This document shows, piece after piece, positions 35,213-45,414 of a stretch of DNA of 64,000 bases. A program made the position numbers and the translations under genes. The stretch lies in the NCBI RefSeq assembly GCF_003201855.1, contig NZ_QJKI01000003.1:62001-126000 (forward strand), read 5' to 3'. The notes under the pieces were generated by a model, which made no database searches, was not told where the DNA came from, and saw nothing but the letters and a program-made list of their open reading frames with translations. Source of the stretch: Rivihabitans pingtungensis. Lineage in GTDB: Bacteria > Pseudomonadota > Gammaproteobacteria > Burkholderiales > Aquaspirillaceae. How positions within the stretch are numbered: position 1 is the stretch's first letter; the number at the start of each line of letters is the position of its first letter.

Positions 35213-35605
35213 ATGGTTGATCTGATTACCGAATCGAACACTTTAATCCCATTGGCATTATTTGCCTCGCTCAGCTTGTATTGGATGTGGCGACGTCGGC
35301 AAACTCGCCTGAGCATCCAGCGCGCCCGGCGCATCGACCCCATCGGCGAAGCCGAGGTATTCCTGGCCTATGGCCGCAGCAAGGACGCCCTGCGCGTGCT
35401 GCAAACCGCTCTGAACCGTGAGCCCGGCAATGTCAAAATCAAGGTGGTCATGCTGCGGGCACTGGCCGAGCAGCAGGATGCCCATGGCTTTGTGCGCCTG
35501 GCAGGAGAGGTGCGCGGCGCACTGCATGGCCAGCCGGTATGGCGGCAAATCTGCAAAACCGGCCAGCAATTGCAGCCGGGCCACCCGCTGTTCCAGCTGG
35601 CGTAA
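35213..35605 (+). CDS. Small membrane protein with FimV C-terminal-like domain
   Basis: 130-residue protein. A single transmembrane helix (about residues 12-28, IPLALFASLSLYWMWRRR) is followed by a basic stretch and a cytoplasmic helical region with IGEAEVFLAYGRSKDALRV and a repeat-like NREPGNVKIKVVMLRAL. The latter resembles the TPR-like C-terminal domain of the pilus/polarity protein FimV. The large FimV periplasmic LysM part is absent. The start at 35213 has GGAG 8 bases upstream. FimV is linked to type IV pili and polar localisation; this short form may be a scaffold, but its role is unknown. Confidence 0.75.
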   Translation: MVDLITESNTLIPLALFASLSLYWMWRRRQTRLSIQRARRIDPIGEAEVFLAYGRSKDALRVLQTALNREPGNVKIKVVMLRALAEQQDAHGFVRLAGEVRGALHGQPVWRQICKTGQQLQPGHPLFQLA

Positions 35606-36166
35606 GCGCCTTGCCTCAGGACATCTGGCATTCAAAAGGCATTCACGTTCGCTTGAATTATCCTTTTGTCCTGAAGCAATTTAAATCATCCCGGATAATT
35701 TATCCGTCAATCCAGAGATTAACGCACCAGGCAAAAAGCGGCTCCACCACGTGCCACTCATACAGCCATAAACAGCAACAGAAAAATAAGTCAAGCCACT
35801 CAGGCACACCAAAAAGATTTTGTGCACGCCACCAAACATAATATCTGTCTCAACGTGTGGTTTTGGCTGACATTCAAATATCGCAATAAACTATAATCCT
35901 GTACCACACACAACGCCGCACGCTGCACGCTTGGCCAAACATGTCGCACACACGCTAACAAAGCGCAGCGCAGCCGTGCTGACCAGACACACAACGGCAG
36001 ACAGTACGCGGCAAAGTCACGCCGCAACGCCAGCAGCGCTTTGTGGGCGACACTCAAGACGCTGTGGATTGTGCACACCACGTCTGCCTGACCGCGACAA
36101 TTTGCCGCGGCCGCCCATTCGCCATCCTGTGCTAAGGTAAGCGCCCGCCCGCTTTTGCCATCCGCC
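35606..36166. other. 561-base gap before sensor kinase
   Basis: AT-rich first part (35640-35900) with no supported frame, then a degenerate repeat copy. A box CTATAAT lies at 35891-35897, but no gene start follows within a normal distance. The kinase leader has no strong ribosome site. Confidence 0.5.
35931..36056 (-). repeat. Dispersed intergenic repeat, copy 7 (degenerate)
   Basis: Diverged reverse copy. GCAGACAGTACGCGGCAAAG, CGCAACGCCAGCAGCGCTTT and GTGGGCGACACTCAAG are still recognisable. The other half (ACGCTAACAAAGCGCAGCGC...) has drifted. Confidence 0.65.
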
Positions 36167-37408
36167 ATGCCTGCCGAATCCTGCACTACTGCACTCTCAC
36201 GCCTGCTTGCCCTCAACTGGGGGTTTATCCTGCTGGCCAGCCTGGGCCTGCTGGTGGCCGCTCAGGATGGCATGGCGCTGCCGTGGACTCCCATGCTGGC
36301 CACCCTGGCCACGCTGGCACTGGGCAATATGCTGGCAGCGCTGTGGACGCGCCGCGCCAGCAATGTCTCGCCCTGGGTGCTGACAGTCGTGCTGGCGCTG
36401 GATTGCACGGCACTGGGCGTGCTGCTGTTTTTCAGCGGAGGCGCCAACAACCCGCTGGTGACGCTGTATCTGCTGCCGCTGGTGTACGCGGCCCTCACCC
36501 TGCCGCGTCGCCAGGCCTGGTGGCTGGCCGTGCTGGCGGTGGCTGATTACACCTTTCTGATGGATTTTTTCATCCCTCTACCAGGCTCACACAGCGACCC
36601 GGCACTGGCCTTTCGTTTGCACACGGTAGGCATGTGGGCCACCTTCTGCGGCGCAGCAGCGCTGATGGTCGGGCTGATTGGCAAGATGACCGCGGAACTG
36701 CGCGCCCGCGATCGGGCCTTGCGCGACTTTCGCGAAAAACAATTGCGCGACGAACAATGGGTGGCGCTGGGCACGCTGGCGGCCAGTGCCGCGCACGAGC
36801 TGGGAACGCCACTGAGCACGCTGGCGGTGCTGATTGGCGAATGGCGGCGCGCGCCGCTGGACAATCCTGACTTGCACGAAGACCTCGACCTCATGCACAC
36901 CCAGGTGGATGCCTGCAAAGCAGCGCTCAACCGGCTGGCCAGCGAGGCCGGCGTCGCGCGCGCGGCAAGCCGGCAGGCAGCGGATGCCTACATGGCCCAG
37001 TTGCTGCGCCAATGGCGCACCCTGCGCCCGGATGTTGCCGTGCGCTACCAGCCCGACCCCGCCGCCGCGCCCCAGCTGGCGCTGGATGCCGGCGTCACCG
37101 CCGCCTTGCTGAATCTCTTGAACAACGCCGCCGACGCATCACCACAAGAAGTGGACATCCACACAAACTGGTCTGGCGAAGCGTTTTGCCTGAGCATCCG
37201 CAATCGCGGCCCAGGGCTGTCGCCGTCACTGCTCGCCGCCGCTGGCACGCCAGGTGCGCCCAGCAGCAAAGGCGGCATGGGCTTGGGCGTGGCGCTGGCG
37301 CATGCCACCTTCGAGCGCCTGGGCGGCGAAGTGCGCCTGCGCAACCGGGCAGGCGGCGGGGTAGAAGCCACCGTCATCCTGCCCTGGCCCAAGGAGAACG
37401 CGTCATGA
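36167..37408 (+). CDS. RegB/PrrB-like redox sensor histidine kinase
   Basis: 413-residue membrane kinase with about six N-terminal helices (residues 10-180). The loop GGANNPLVTLYLLPL is the quinone/redox-sensing signature of the RegB family. The phosphoacceptor is His210 in AASAAHELGTPLSTLAV. The ATPase domain has NLLNNAADAS (N box) and GMGLGVALAHATFERLGGE (G2 box). It should sense respiratory state and phosphorylate the regulator encoded next, whose ATG overlaps its stop (ATGA). The start is taken at ATG 36167; TTG at 36155 is possible. The usual redox-active cysteine before the G box is not evident. Confidence 0.9.
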   Translation: MPAESCTTALSRLLALNWGFILLASLGLLVAAQDGMALPWTPMLATLATLALGNMLAALWTRRASNVSPWVLTVVLALDCTALGVLLFFSGGANNPLVTLYLLPLVYAALTLPRRQAWWLAVLAVADYTFLMDFFIPLPGSHSDPALAFRLHTVGMWATFCGAAALMVGLIGKMTAELRARDRALRDFREKQLRDEQWVALGTLAASAAHELGTPLSTLAVLIGEWRRAPLDNPDLHEDLDLMHTQVDACKAALNRLASEAGVARAASRQAADAYMAQLLRQWRTLRPDVAVRYQPDPAAAPQLALDAGVTAALLNLLNNAADASPQEVDIHTNWSGEAFCLSIRNRGPGLSPSLLAAAGTPGAPSSKGGMGLGVALAHATFERLGGEVRLRNRAGGGVEATVILPWPKENAS

Positions 37409-37929
37409 ATTTTTTACTGATCGACGACGACGAAGTATTTGCCAGCGTGCTGCGTCGCGCCCTAAGCCGGCGTGGCTATTGCGCACACTGGGCGGCCAAT
37501 GGTGAAGCAGCGCTGGCCGCCCTCAAAGAAACCGCCCCCAGCCATATTGTGCTGGACCTGAACCTGGGCGGCGAAAGCGGCCTGCGCCTGCTGCCGCACT
37601 TGCGCGAGCAGGCGCCACAGGCGGTGATTCTGGTGCTGACCGGCTACGCCAGCATCGCCACCGCCGTGGATGCCATCAAACTGGGCGCGGCGCAATACCT
37701 GGCCAAGCCCGCCGGGGTAGATGACATCCTGGCCGCGTTTGAGCAGCGCGAGCCCAACCCGGCGCAACACGCGCCTGAGCACACCATGTCGGTGCGCCGG
37801 CTCACCTGGGAGCACATCCAGCGGGTGCTGGCCGAGCATGATGGCAATGTCTCGGCCACCGCCCGCGCGCTGGATATGCATCGGCGCACGCTGCAACGCA
37901 TGCTGGCCAAAAAACCGGCCAACCGCTGA
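37405..37929 (+). CDS. RegA/PrrA-like response regulator
   Basis: 174-residue two-domain regulator. The receiver (1-115) has the acidic pair DDDE, phospho-acceptor Asp51 in HIVLDLNLGGESG, Thr in VLTGYAS and Lys in YLAKPAG. A Fis-type helix-turn-helix (about 130-172) reads HDGNVSATARALDMHRRTL, the form of RegA/ActR/PrrA. It is translationally coupled to the kinase by a 4-base overlap. Homologues control electron transport, carbon and redox genes; targets here are unknown. Confidence 0.93.
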   Translation: MNFLLIDDDEVFASVLRRALSRRGYCAHWAANGEAALAALKETAPSHIVLDLNLGGESGLRLLPHLREQAPQAVILVLTGYASIATAVDAIKLGAAQYLAKPAGVDDILAAFEQREPNPAQHAPEHTMSVRRLTWEHIQRVLAEHDGNVSATARALDMHRRTLQRMLAKKPANR

Positions 37930-37983
37930 GCCGGTGATATCCAGCGACGTTAAACACCGCTCACAACACGGAGCCCTTATCCA

Positions 37984-38883
37984 ATGTCCTTGCGCGCCCT
38001 GCGCACGCTGGCGGCGATTGCCCAGCATGGTTCGTTTGCCCGCGCCGCTGAAGCGGTGTGCCTGACCCAATCGGCGGTCAGCCTGCATGTGCGCACCCTG
38101 GAAGAAGCCTTCAACGCCCCTTTGTTCGACCGCTCGCGGCGCACGCCAACGCTGACTGAGGCCGGGCGGCGGGCGGTGGAGCGCGCGCGCGAGATTCTGG
38201 CCATTTACGATGGCATTGCCGGCGAGTTGGGCGAGGGCGGCGAACTGGCCGGGCGTTTGCGCATCGGCGCCATTCAGACCGCACTGGCCGGGGTGTTGCC
38301 GGCGGCCTTGGCCGCCTTGCGCCGTCAGCATCCGCGCCTGCGCGTGCAGGTGTATTCCGGCATGTCGGCCGAGTTGGCCAGCCGGCTGGACGCCGGTGAG
38401 CTGGACGCCGCGGTGACCACCGAGCCGGTGCGCCCGCACCCGCCGGGCTTGATCAGCACGCCCTTGTATCAGGATGGTTTTTGGGTGATTGCCCCGCCGG
38501 GTTTGCACGCACAGGAGGCGCGCACGCTCTTGCAGCAGCACCCGTTTATCCGCTTTGACCGTCGCTCTTGGGCCGGGCGGGTGATCGACAGCGAATTGCG
38601 CCGGCAGCGCTGGCAGGTGCACACCGAAATGGAGCTGGACAGCCAGGACGCCATTGTGCAGATGGTGGCCTGCGGGCTGGGCGTGGCGGTGGCGCCGCTG
38701 TCGCGTGAGGTGCGCGCGCGGCTGGATGGGCTGGGGCTGACCTGTCTGCCGTTTGCCGAGCCGCAACGCCTGCGCCGGGTGGTGCTGCTGGAGCAAGTCG
38801 AGCAACCGGCGGCGCGTTTGAGCGCCGCCTTGGCCGAGGCGATTCGCCAGCAGGCCGGCGACGAGGCCATCCATGAGAAATAA
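37984..38883 (+). CDS. LysR-family transcriptional regulator
   Basis: 299-residue regulator. The winged helix-turn-helix (1-60) has GSFARAAEAVCLTQSAVSLHV, and the effector domain (about 90-290) starts GRLRIGAIQTALAGVLPAAL. It is 54 bases after the response regulator and 144 bases before the AEC transporter on the same strand. LysR regulators commonly control an adjacent transporter, so the AEC gene is a candidate target. The effector is unknown. Confidence 0.92.
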   Translation: MSLRALRTLAAIAQHGSFARAAEAVCLTQSAVSLHVRTLEEAFNAPLFDRSRRTPTLTEAGRRAVERAREILAIYDGIAGELGEGGELAGRLRIGAIQTALAGVLPAALAALRRQHPRLRVQVYSGMSAELASRLDAGELDAAVTTEPVRPHPPGLISTPLYQDGFWVIAPPGLHAQEARTLLQQHPFIRFDRRSWAGRVIDSELRRQRWQVHTEMELDSQDAIVQMVACGLGVAVAPLSREVRARLDGLGLTCLPFAEPQRLRRVVLLEQVEQPAARLSAALAEAIRQQAGDEAIHEK

Positions 38884-39027
38884 TTGGGTTTAGCTGCAAT
38901 TAAACTCGATTTTTTCTCAAGCAAAAGCCAGGTATCTTCTGGGCCTTCTTGTTGCCTGCCGGGTTTGCCCGATGTCTGTGTTGAATCTTTCCCATGTTTG
39001 TCGCCGCGTGCCCGTTGCAGGTGCGCC

Positions 39028-39957
39028 ATGTTGATCACCTTGTTGCAGGCGCTGGCGCCGATTGCCTTGCTGATTGCCCTGGGCGCGGGCTTGCGCCGCC
39101 GCGCCGTGCTCAGCGACGCGTTCTGGCCGCAGGCGGAGCGGCTGAGTTATTACGTGCTGTTGCCGGCGCTGTTCATCCACGGCCTGGCCAGCGCACGGCT
39201 GGACGGCGTGCCGGTGTGGCCGATGGTGGCGGCGCTGGTGGCGTCCACCGTGGCGGTGGCGCTGGGGCTGTGGGCGGCGCGCCCGCATCTGGCGGTCAGC
39301 CGACCGGCGTTCACCTCGGTGTTTCAGGGCGGGGTGCGCTTTAACAATTATGTCGGCGTATCCGCTGCCGCCGGGCTGTTTGGCGCGCAGGGCGTGGCGC
39401 TGGCGGCGGTGGCCAATGCGGCGATTGTGCCCACGGTGAATATCCTGTGCGTGCTGGTGTTCGCCCGCTACGGCCACGGCGGCGATGCCTCGGCGCGCGG
39501 CATTGCCCGGCAATTGCTGGCCAATCCGCTGGTGGTGGCCTGCGCCATCGGCATCGGCCTGCAAGCCGGCGGCGTGACCTTGCCCACCCTGCTGGCGCAC
39601 ACCCTGCACACGCTGGGCCAGGCCTCGTTGGCGATTGGTCTGCTGTGCGTGGGCGCAGCACTGGATTTTTCTACCGCCCGGCGCTGGCTGCGCCCGGTAG
39701 GGCAGGCCTCGCTGGTCAAGTTTTTGGTGATGCCGCTGGCCACGCTGGCCGCCTGCGACGCCTTTGGCCTGCACGGCGCAGCAGCGGGCGCGGCGCTGTT
39801 GTTCCAGAGCCTGCCCACCGCCTCGTCGTCCTACATCATGGCCCGCCAGCTGGGCGGCGACGCGCCGCTGATGGCCGGCATCATTGCCAGCCAGACTGTG
39901 CTGGCCGGCCTGGCGCTGCCGGCGGTGATGCTGGCGCATGCCCAGCTGTGGCCGTGA
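39028..39957 (+). CDS. AEC-family transporter
   Basis: 309-residue membrane protein with about ten hydrophobic spans in two five-helix halves, as in the auxin efflux carrier family. Family cues are FNNYVGVSAAAGLFG in the first half and SLPTASSSYIMARQLGGD in the crossover of the second. Bacterial members carry organic acids such as malate or malonate, or amino acids. The start at 39028 removes 48 unconvincing upstream codons. A 54-base region after it (39978-40020) has ATCAAGGC / GCCTTGAT and a nested CGGA/TCCG stem that may terminate it. Confidence 0.85.
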   Translation: MLITLLQALAPIALLIALGAGLRRRAVLSDAFWPQAERLSYYVLLPALFIHGLASARLDGVPVWPMVAALVASTVAVALGLWAARPHLAVSRPAFTSVFQGGVRFNNYVGVSAAAGLFGAQGVALAAVANAAIVPTVNILCVLVFARYGHGGDASARGIARQLLANPLVVACAIGIGLQAGGVTLPTLLAHTLHTLGQASLAIGLLCVGAALDFSTARRWLRPVGQASLVKFLVMPLATLAACDAFGLHGAAAGAALLFQSLPTASSSYIMARQLGGDAPLMAGIIASQTVLAGLALPAVMLAHAQLWP

Positions 39958-39977
39958 GCATCGCACGTCATGGTCTA

Positions 39978-40020
39978 ATCAAGGCAGCAAAAGCGGATAC
40001 AAAACTGTCCGAGCCTTGAT
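39978..40020 (+). terminator. Nested hairpin after the AEC transporter
   Basis: Outer arms ATCAAGGC (39978-39985) and GCCTTGAT (40013-40020), inner arms CGGA and TCCG. No T tract follows, so the terminator role is tentative. Confidence 0.4.
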
Positions 40021-40051
40021 ATCTGTGCTTCTAGCGGATCATCCCAGGCTC

Positions 40052-40080
40052 TTGACAGGCCGTCTGACCGCCCAATTAGG
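40052..40080 (+). promoter_or_regulatory. Candidate promoter of ABC-2 exporter operon
   Basis: A consensus TTGACA (40052-40057) is followed after 17 bases by the weak -10 ATTAGG (40075-40080), 88 bases before the ATPase gene start. Confidence 0.4.
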
Positions 40081-40167
40081 GCAATACTGTCATCAGCGCG
40101 CCGCGTGATGCCGCTGACGCACCTTGCTGATTTTCCGGTAAACTCACCCCTTTTTGCCGCCGCGCCA

Positions 40168-41076
40168 ATGACCATTGCGCTCGATATTCAGGCGGTCAGC
40201 AAGCGCTTTGGCGCGCTGACTGCGCTAGACCAGGTTTCGCTGTCTGTAGAGGCTGGCGAATTCTTTGCCCTGCTGGGGCCAAATGGCGCCGGCAAGACCA
40301 CGCTGATTTCCTGCATGGCCGGTTTGTCGCGGCCGGACAGCGGCCACATCCGGGTGATGGGCCACGATGTGCAGCACGACTACCGCGCCGCCCGGCGCGC
40401 GCTGGGCGTGGTGCCGCAGGAGTTGGTGTTTGATCCGTTTTTTACCGTGCGCGAGTCGCTGGTGTTTCAGTCGGGCTATTTTGGCCTGAAGCACAACGAC
40501 AACTGGATTGACGAAATCCTGCACAAGCTGGGGCTCACCAGCAAGGCCAACGCCAATATGCGCGCGCTGTCGGGCGGCATGAAGCGGCGGGTGATGGTGG
40601 CGCAGGCGCTGGTGCACCGTCCGCCGGTGATTGTGCTGGACGAGCCCACCGCCGGGGTGGATGTCGAGCTGCGGCAAAGCCTGTGGGTGTTTATTCAAGA
40701 GCTCAACCGCGCCGGCCACACCATTGTGCTGACTACCCACTATCTGGAAGAAGCGGAAACCCTGTGCAACCGCATCGCCATGCTCAAGGCCGGGCGGGTG
40801 ATTGCGCTGGAAGACAAGGCCACGCTATTGGGCCAGGGCAGCGCGCGCCGCGACATCATGCTGCGGCTGGATCCGCCCGGCTTGCCGCCCGCGCTGGAGC
40901 CCTTGTTGCTGCGCCGCGAGGGCAGCAAGGTGTGGCTGCGGCTGGCCGACATCGACCAATTGGGCGGGGTGTTGGCCCAGGTGCAGGCGGCGGGGGCGCG
41001 GGTGCGTGATTTTGAAGTGGTCGAGCTGGATCTGGAGCAGGTGTTCGTGGCGCGCATGCAAGGCAAGGAGGCATGA
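40168..41076 (+). CDS. ABC-2 exporter ATPase (YadG-like)
   Basis: 302-residue ATPase. Walker A GPNGAGKTT lies at residues 37-45, the signature LSGGMKRRVMVAQAL near 134, Walker B VIVLDEPTAGVD near 155 and the switch histidine in VLTTHYLEEAE near 192. A C-terminal regulatory extension (about 220-302) follows. It is paired with the permease gene, which starts inside its stop codon. The YadG/YadH pair beside ibaG and murA is a recurrent arrangement in betaproteobacteria. The exported substrate is unknown. The start at 40168 is by homology; 21 upstream codons are open. Confidence 0.92.
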   Translation: MTIALDIQAVSKRFGALTALDQVSLSVEAGEFFALLGPNGAGKTTLISCMAGLSRPDSGHIRVMGHDVQHDYRAARRALGVVPQELVFDPFFTVRESLVFQSGYFGLKHNDNWIDEILHKLGLTSKANANMRALSGGMKRRVMVAQALVHRPPVIVLDEPTAGVDVELRQSLWVFIQELNRAGHTIVLTTHYLEEAETLCNRIAMLKAGRVIALEDKATLLGQGSARRDIMLRLDPPGLPPALEPLLLRREGSKVWLRLADIDQLGGVLAQVQAAGARVRDFEVVELDLEQVFVARMQGKEA

Positions 41077-41831
41077 TGAGCGGGTTTTACACGCTGTTCT
41101 ACAAAGAAATCCTGCGCTTTTGGCGGGTGGCCTTCCAGACCGTGGCGGCGCCGGTGCTGACGGCGCTGTTGTATTTGATGATTTTTTCGCATGCGCTGTC
41201 GCGCCATGTGGATGTGTTTCCTGGCGTGGGCTATACGGCGTTTTTGATTCCGGGCCTGGTGATGATGTCGATGCTGCAAAACGCCTTCGCCAATACGTCT
41301 TCCAGCCTGATTCAGTCAAAAATCACCGGCAATATCGTGTTTTTGCTGCTGCCGCCCTTGTCGCACCTGGAGTTTTTCACCGCCTATGTGCTGGCGGCGG
41401 TGGTGCGCGGGCTGGTGGTGGGCGTGGGGGTGTTTGCGGTGACGCTGTGGTTTGACCTGCCGGCGCTGAGCCACCCGCTGTGGGCGCTGGCCTTTGCCGT
41501 GCTGGGCTGTGCGGTGCTGGCGACGCTGGGCTTGATTGCCGGCATTTGGGCGGATAAATTCGACCAACTGGCGGCGTTTCAGAACTTTTTGATCATGCCG
41601 CTGACTTTTTTGTCGGGCGTGTTTTATTCGATTCACACCCTGCCGCCGTTCTGGCGCGGGCTGTCGCACGCCAACCCGGTGTTTTATATGATCGACGGCT
41701 TTCGCTATGGCTTTTTTGGCCAGTCCGACGCCCCGCCGCTGCTGAGCCTGGCGGTGGTCAGCGGCGGCTTGTTGGTTTTGATGGCGCTGGCGCTGCGCCT
41801 GCTGCGCGCCGGCTACAAATTGCGCCATTAA
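41073..41831 (+). CDS. ABC-2 exporter permease (YadH-like)
   Basis: 252-residue inner-membrane protein with six hydrophobic spans. The ABC-2 family pattern is visible at the N-terminus (FYKEILRFWRVAFQTVAAP) and before the last helices (MPLTFLSGVFYSIHTLP). It overlaps the ATPase gene by 4 bases (ATGA). It should form a homodimeric exporter with two ATPases. The gene is followed by a fragment of the dispersed repeat before ibaG. Confidence 0.92.
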   Translation: MMSGFYTLFYKEILRFWRVAFQTVAAPVLTALLYLMIFSHALSRHVDVFPGVGYTAFLIPGLVMMSMLQNAFANTSSSLIQSKITGNIVFLLLPPLSHLEFFTAYVLAAVVRGLVVGVGVFAVTLWFDLPALSHPLWALAFAVLGCAVLATLGLIAGIWADKFDQLAAFQNFLIMPLTFLSGVFYSIHTLPPFWRGLSHANPVFYMIDGFRYGFFGQSDAPPLLSLAVVSGGLLVLMALALRLLRAGYKLRH

Positions 41832-41835
41832 GCCC

Positions 41836-41881
41836 CACCTAGCCAAGACCGCTGCGCTGAGTGTTGCAAACCGCGCTTAGC
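41836..41881 (+). repeat. Dispersed intergenic repeat, copy 8 (fragment)
   Basis: Only the right end is present: CTAGCCAAGACCGCTGCGCT, then GAGTGTTGCAAACCGCGCTTAG. It matches the last third of copy 2 (CCAGGACCGCTGCGCTGAGTG). This suggests decay or partial deletion. Confidence 0.6.
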
Positions 41882-41922
41882 AACATTCCAGATATTCAAG
41901 ATTTAAAGAAAAGAGACTGCTG

Positions 41923-42168
41923 ATGCTGACTCCCGAACAGGTAAAAACCCTGATTACCGCTGAGCTGGACTGCACCCACGTGGACGTGGAAGGCGATGGC
42001 CATCACTTTTTTGCGGTGATTGTCTCGCCGGCCTTTGCGGGCAAGCGCCTGATCGAACGCCATCGTCTGGTGATGGACATCGCCCGCGCCAAGCTGGACA
42101 GCAACGAGCTGCACGCGCTGTCGATTACCCAGGCGCTGACGCCAGAAGAGTGGGCGCAAAAAGCCTGA
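41923..42168 (+). CDS. ibaG: BolA-family protein IbaG
   Basis: 81-residue BolA/IbaG protein. The fold pattern is clear: HVDVEGDGHHFFAVIVSP, then the FAGKRLIERHRLV helix with a conserved His (a candidate [2Fe-2S] ligand with monothiol glutaredoxins), and a C-terminal LHALSITQALTPEEW. IbaG is encoded directly before murA in many proteobacteria and is linked to iron-sulfur handling and acid stress. The start has AAAGAGAC upstream. It lies 82 bases before murA. Confidence 0.92.
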   Translation: MLTPEQVKTLITAELDCTHVDVEGDGHHFFAVIVSPAFAGKRLIERHRLVMDIARAKLDSNELHALSITQALTPEEWAQKA

Positions 42169-42241
42169 GCGCTGCGCCACACCGTCACCACGCTTGTTTC
42201 CGGCGCGACTATTTCGCGCCGTTGCCCTTTGTAAAGGCTGA

Positions 42242-43501
<1,260 letters not shown>

Positions 43502-43551
43502 AAGCCGCTGGAAAGTGCTGCAGCACCCTGCTGGCCGAGCAGGGTGTTTGC

Positions 43552-43650
43552 TGCGGCTCACAAAACCTTCCTGGCGTTGTTGCGCAGCCTTGCCGTACCG
43601 CTGCATCCCTCGCCAGGAGCGCTGCACTGAGTTTTGTGAGCAATTCTTAC
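43552..43650 (+). repeat. Dispersed intergenic repeat, copy 9
   Basis: Slightly shortened copy: GGCTCACAAAACCTTCCTGG, CGTTGTTGCGCAGCCTTGCC, CGCCAGGAGCGCTGCACTGA and GTTTTGTGAGCAATTCTTA. The 10-base ends CTCACAAAAC / GTTTTGTGAG are perfect complements. The central GTAC-GTAC part is replaced by CTGCATCCCT. Confidence 0.85.
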
Positions 43651-43748
43651 CATGTGCAGTGATGATTTGCCGGCCGCCCTCGCCCTGAGCGCGGACGCCA
43701 GAATCTGCGTAAGGTTTGACTGAAGTCAATATACCAGTCGAATTGCGT

Positions 43749-43754
43749 TATAAT
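43749..43754 (+). promoter_or_regulatory. Candidate -10 box for chemoreceptor gene
   Basis: Consensus TATAAT 28 bases before the start codon. TTGACT at 43716 is 27 bases away, too far to be its -35 element, so the promoter assignment is partial. Confidence 0.4.
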
Positions 43755-43782
43755 CGATTGTTTTTATCGGCTTTTCTTGTCC

Positions 43783-45414
43783 ATGCCTACTCCTTCTCTG
43801 GCCAGCCGCCGCCTGCGCCCCCTGTTGATTGGTTTTATTGCCGTGATGACTGCCTTGCAGATCATCGTGGCTGCCGTGGCGTATTTCGACCTGCAACGTG
43901 TGCTGGACAACGACCAGCGCGAGCACGCCGTGGTGCAGGTGCTCAAGCACAATATGACCGAAGCCCGCTTTCATGTGGTGCAGGTGCAGCAGTTTCTGAC
44001 CGATGCCAGCGCCACCGGCGAGCGTGACGGGCTGAAAGATGCCAGCGAGCATTTTCAGGCGCTGGGCAAAAATCTGCGCGCCATTGCAGAATTCGACACC
44101 GCCTTTCGCGACGAAACCGACAAAATAACTGCGCTGGCGCAAAACTACTACCAAACCGGCACCACCATGGCCGAGGCATACATCACCCAGGGCCGCGAGG
44201 CCGGCAATGTGCTGATGAAAGCCCCTGGCAGCGGCTTTGACGAGCGTGCACTGGCGCTCACTCACCAGTTGGAAGCCATGGCCCGACAAGTCGATGTCCG
44301 CGTGGCAGAATCCGAGGCAGCCACGGAGGCCACCGTGCAGCGTCTGCGCGCCACCGTCATTGGCCTGAGCGTGTTTCTGGCCTTGACCCTGCTGCTGGGC
44401 GGCATCTGGCTGTACCGCCAGGTGTTCGGCATGCTGGGTGGCGAGCCGGCCCGCGCCGTGCGCCTGGCCCAGCGCATTGCCCAGGGCGATCTGAGTCGCA
44501 AGATCGAAGCCGACGATGCGCCCGACAGTCTGCTGGGTGCGCTCAGCGACATGCGCAGCCAGTTGTGTCATGTCACCCAGCACATCCAGACGCTGGCGGT
44601 GCAACTGGATGACGGCGCCCAGGCGCTGGCCAGCACCTCGTGCCACATGGAACAAGGCGCCCAAACCCAAAGCGACGCCACCCGCGCCATGGCCGCAGCC
44701 ATGGAAGAAATCCAGCACAGCATCACCCAATTGGGCGAGCAAAGCGGGCAGGTCGGCGACGAGGCCCACCAGGCTGGCGATATGGTGGCCGCCTGTGAAG
44801 CACTGGTGCACGCCAGCGCCGATAGCGTGCGGGCCATGGCGGGCCAGTTTCAGCATGCGGCCGGGGTGATTACCGACCTGCATCAGCAAACCGACGCCAT
44901 CGCCCAACTGACGCAAACCATTCATGACATTGCCGACCAGACCAATCTGCTGGCCTTGAACGCCGCCATTGAAGCCGCGCGCGCCGGCGAGCAGGGTCGC
45001 GGCTTTGCCGTGGTGGCCGACGAAGTGCGCAAGCTGGCCGAACGCACCGCCCAAACCACGCTGGACATCACCAGCCAGACCAGCGCCCTGGCCCAGCGCA
45101 TGAGCGAAGTGGTCGGCACCATGGAAAACGGCGTGACGGCCAGTGATCAGGGCGTGGCACGCACCGGCGAGGTCAGCCAGGCCATTGGCCATATCCGCCA
45201 GAACACCGAGCAGATCAATCAGCATATCCATGGCGTGGCGCTGGCCCTACGCGAGCAGGAACACGCCATGGCCGAGCTGGGCCAACGGCTGGAGGTGATC
45301 GTCAGCATGAGCGACACCCACCACCACGCCATCGAAAGCACCGCCAGCGCGGCCAGCCAACTGACTGCCAATGCCCATTCGCTGGCGGAAGCCGTGGGGC
45401 ATTTCCGCGTCTGA
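43783..45414 (+). CDS. Chemoreceptor with helical periplasmic domain
   Basis: 543-residue methyl-accepting chemotaxis protein. Transmembrane helix 1 is near residues 14-34. A periplasmic domain of about 150 residues, predicted mostly helical, follows, with no Cache features. Transmembrane helix 2 is near 188-208. A HAMP-like segment [19 protein letters not shown] leads to the signalling domain with [19 protein letters not shown], and it ends GHFRV. ATG 43783 is preferred over TTG 43777. The ligand is unknown. It is followed by a 16-base perfect hairpin. Confidence 0.92.
   Translation: MPTPSLASRRLRPLLIGFIAVMTALQIIVAAVAYFDLQRVLDNDQREHAVVQVLKHNMTEARFHVVQVQQFLTDASATGERDGLKDASEHFQALGKNLRAIAEFDTAFRDETDKITALAQNYYQTGTTMAEAYITQGREAGNVLMKAPGSGFDERALALTHQLEAMARQVDVRVAESEAATEATVQRLRATVIGLSVFLALTLLLGGIWLYRQVFGMLGGEPARAVRLAQRIAQGDLSRKIEADDAPDSLLGALSDMRSQLCHVTQHIQTLAVQLDDGAQALASTSCHMEQGAQTQSDATRAMAAAMEEIQHSITQLGEQSGQVGDEAHQAGDMVAACEALVHASADSVRAMAGQFQHAAGVITDLHQQTDAIAQLTQTIHDIADQTNLLALNAAIEAARAGEQGRGFAVVADEVRKLAERTAQTTLDITSQTSALAQRMSEVVGTMENGVTASDQGVARTGEVSQAIGHIRQNTEQINQHIHGVALALREQEHAMAELGQRLEVIVSMSDTHHHAIESTASAASQLTANAHSLAEAVGHFRV

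Noticed and set aside
40062-40071. GCCGTCTGA, resembling a Neisseria DNA uptake sequence
   Set aside because: A single imperfect occurrence in 64 kb; uptake sequences are repeated many times per such length.
43716-43754. TTGACT and TATAAT as one promoter
   Set aside because: The spacer is 27 bases; only the -10 box is kept as a partial signal.
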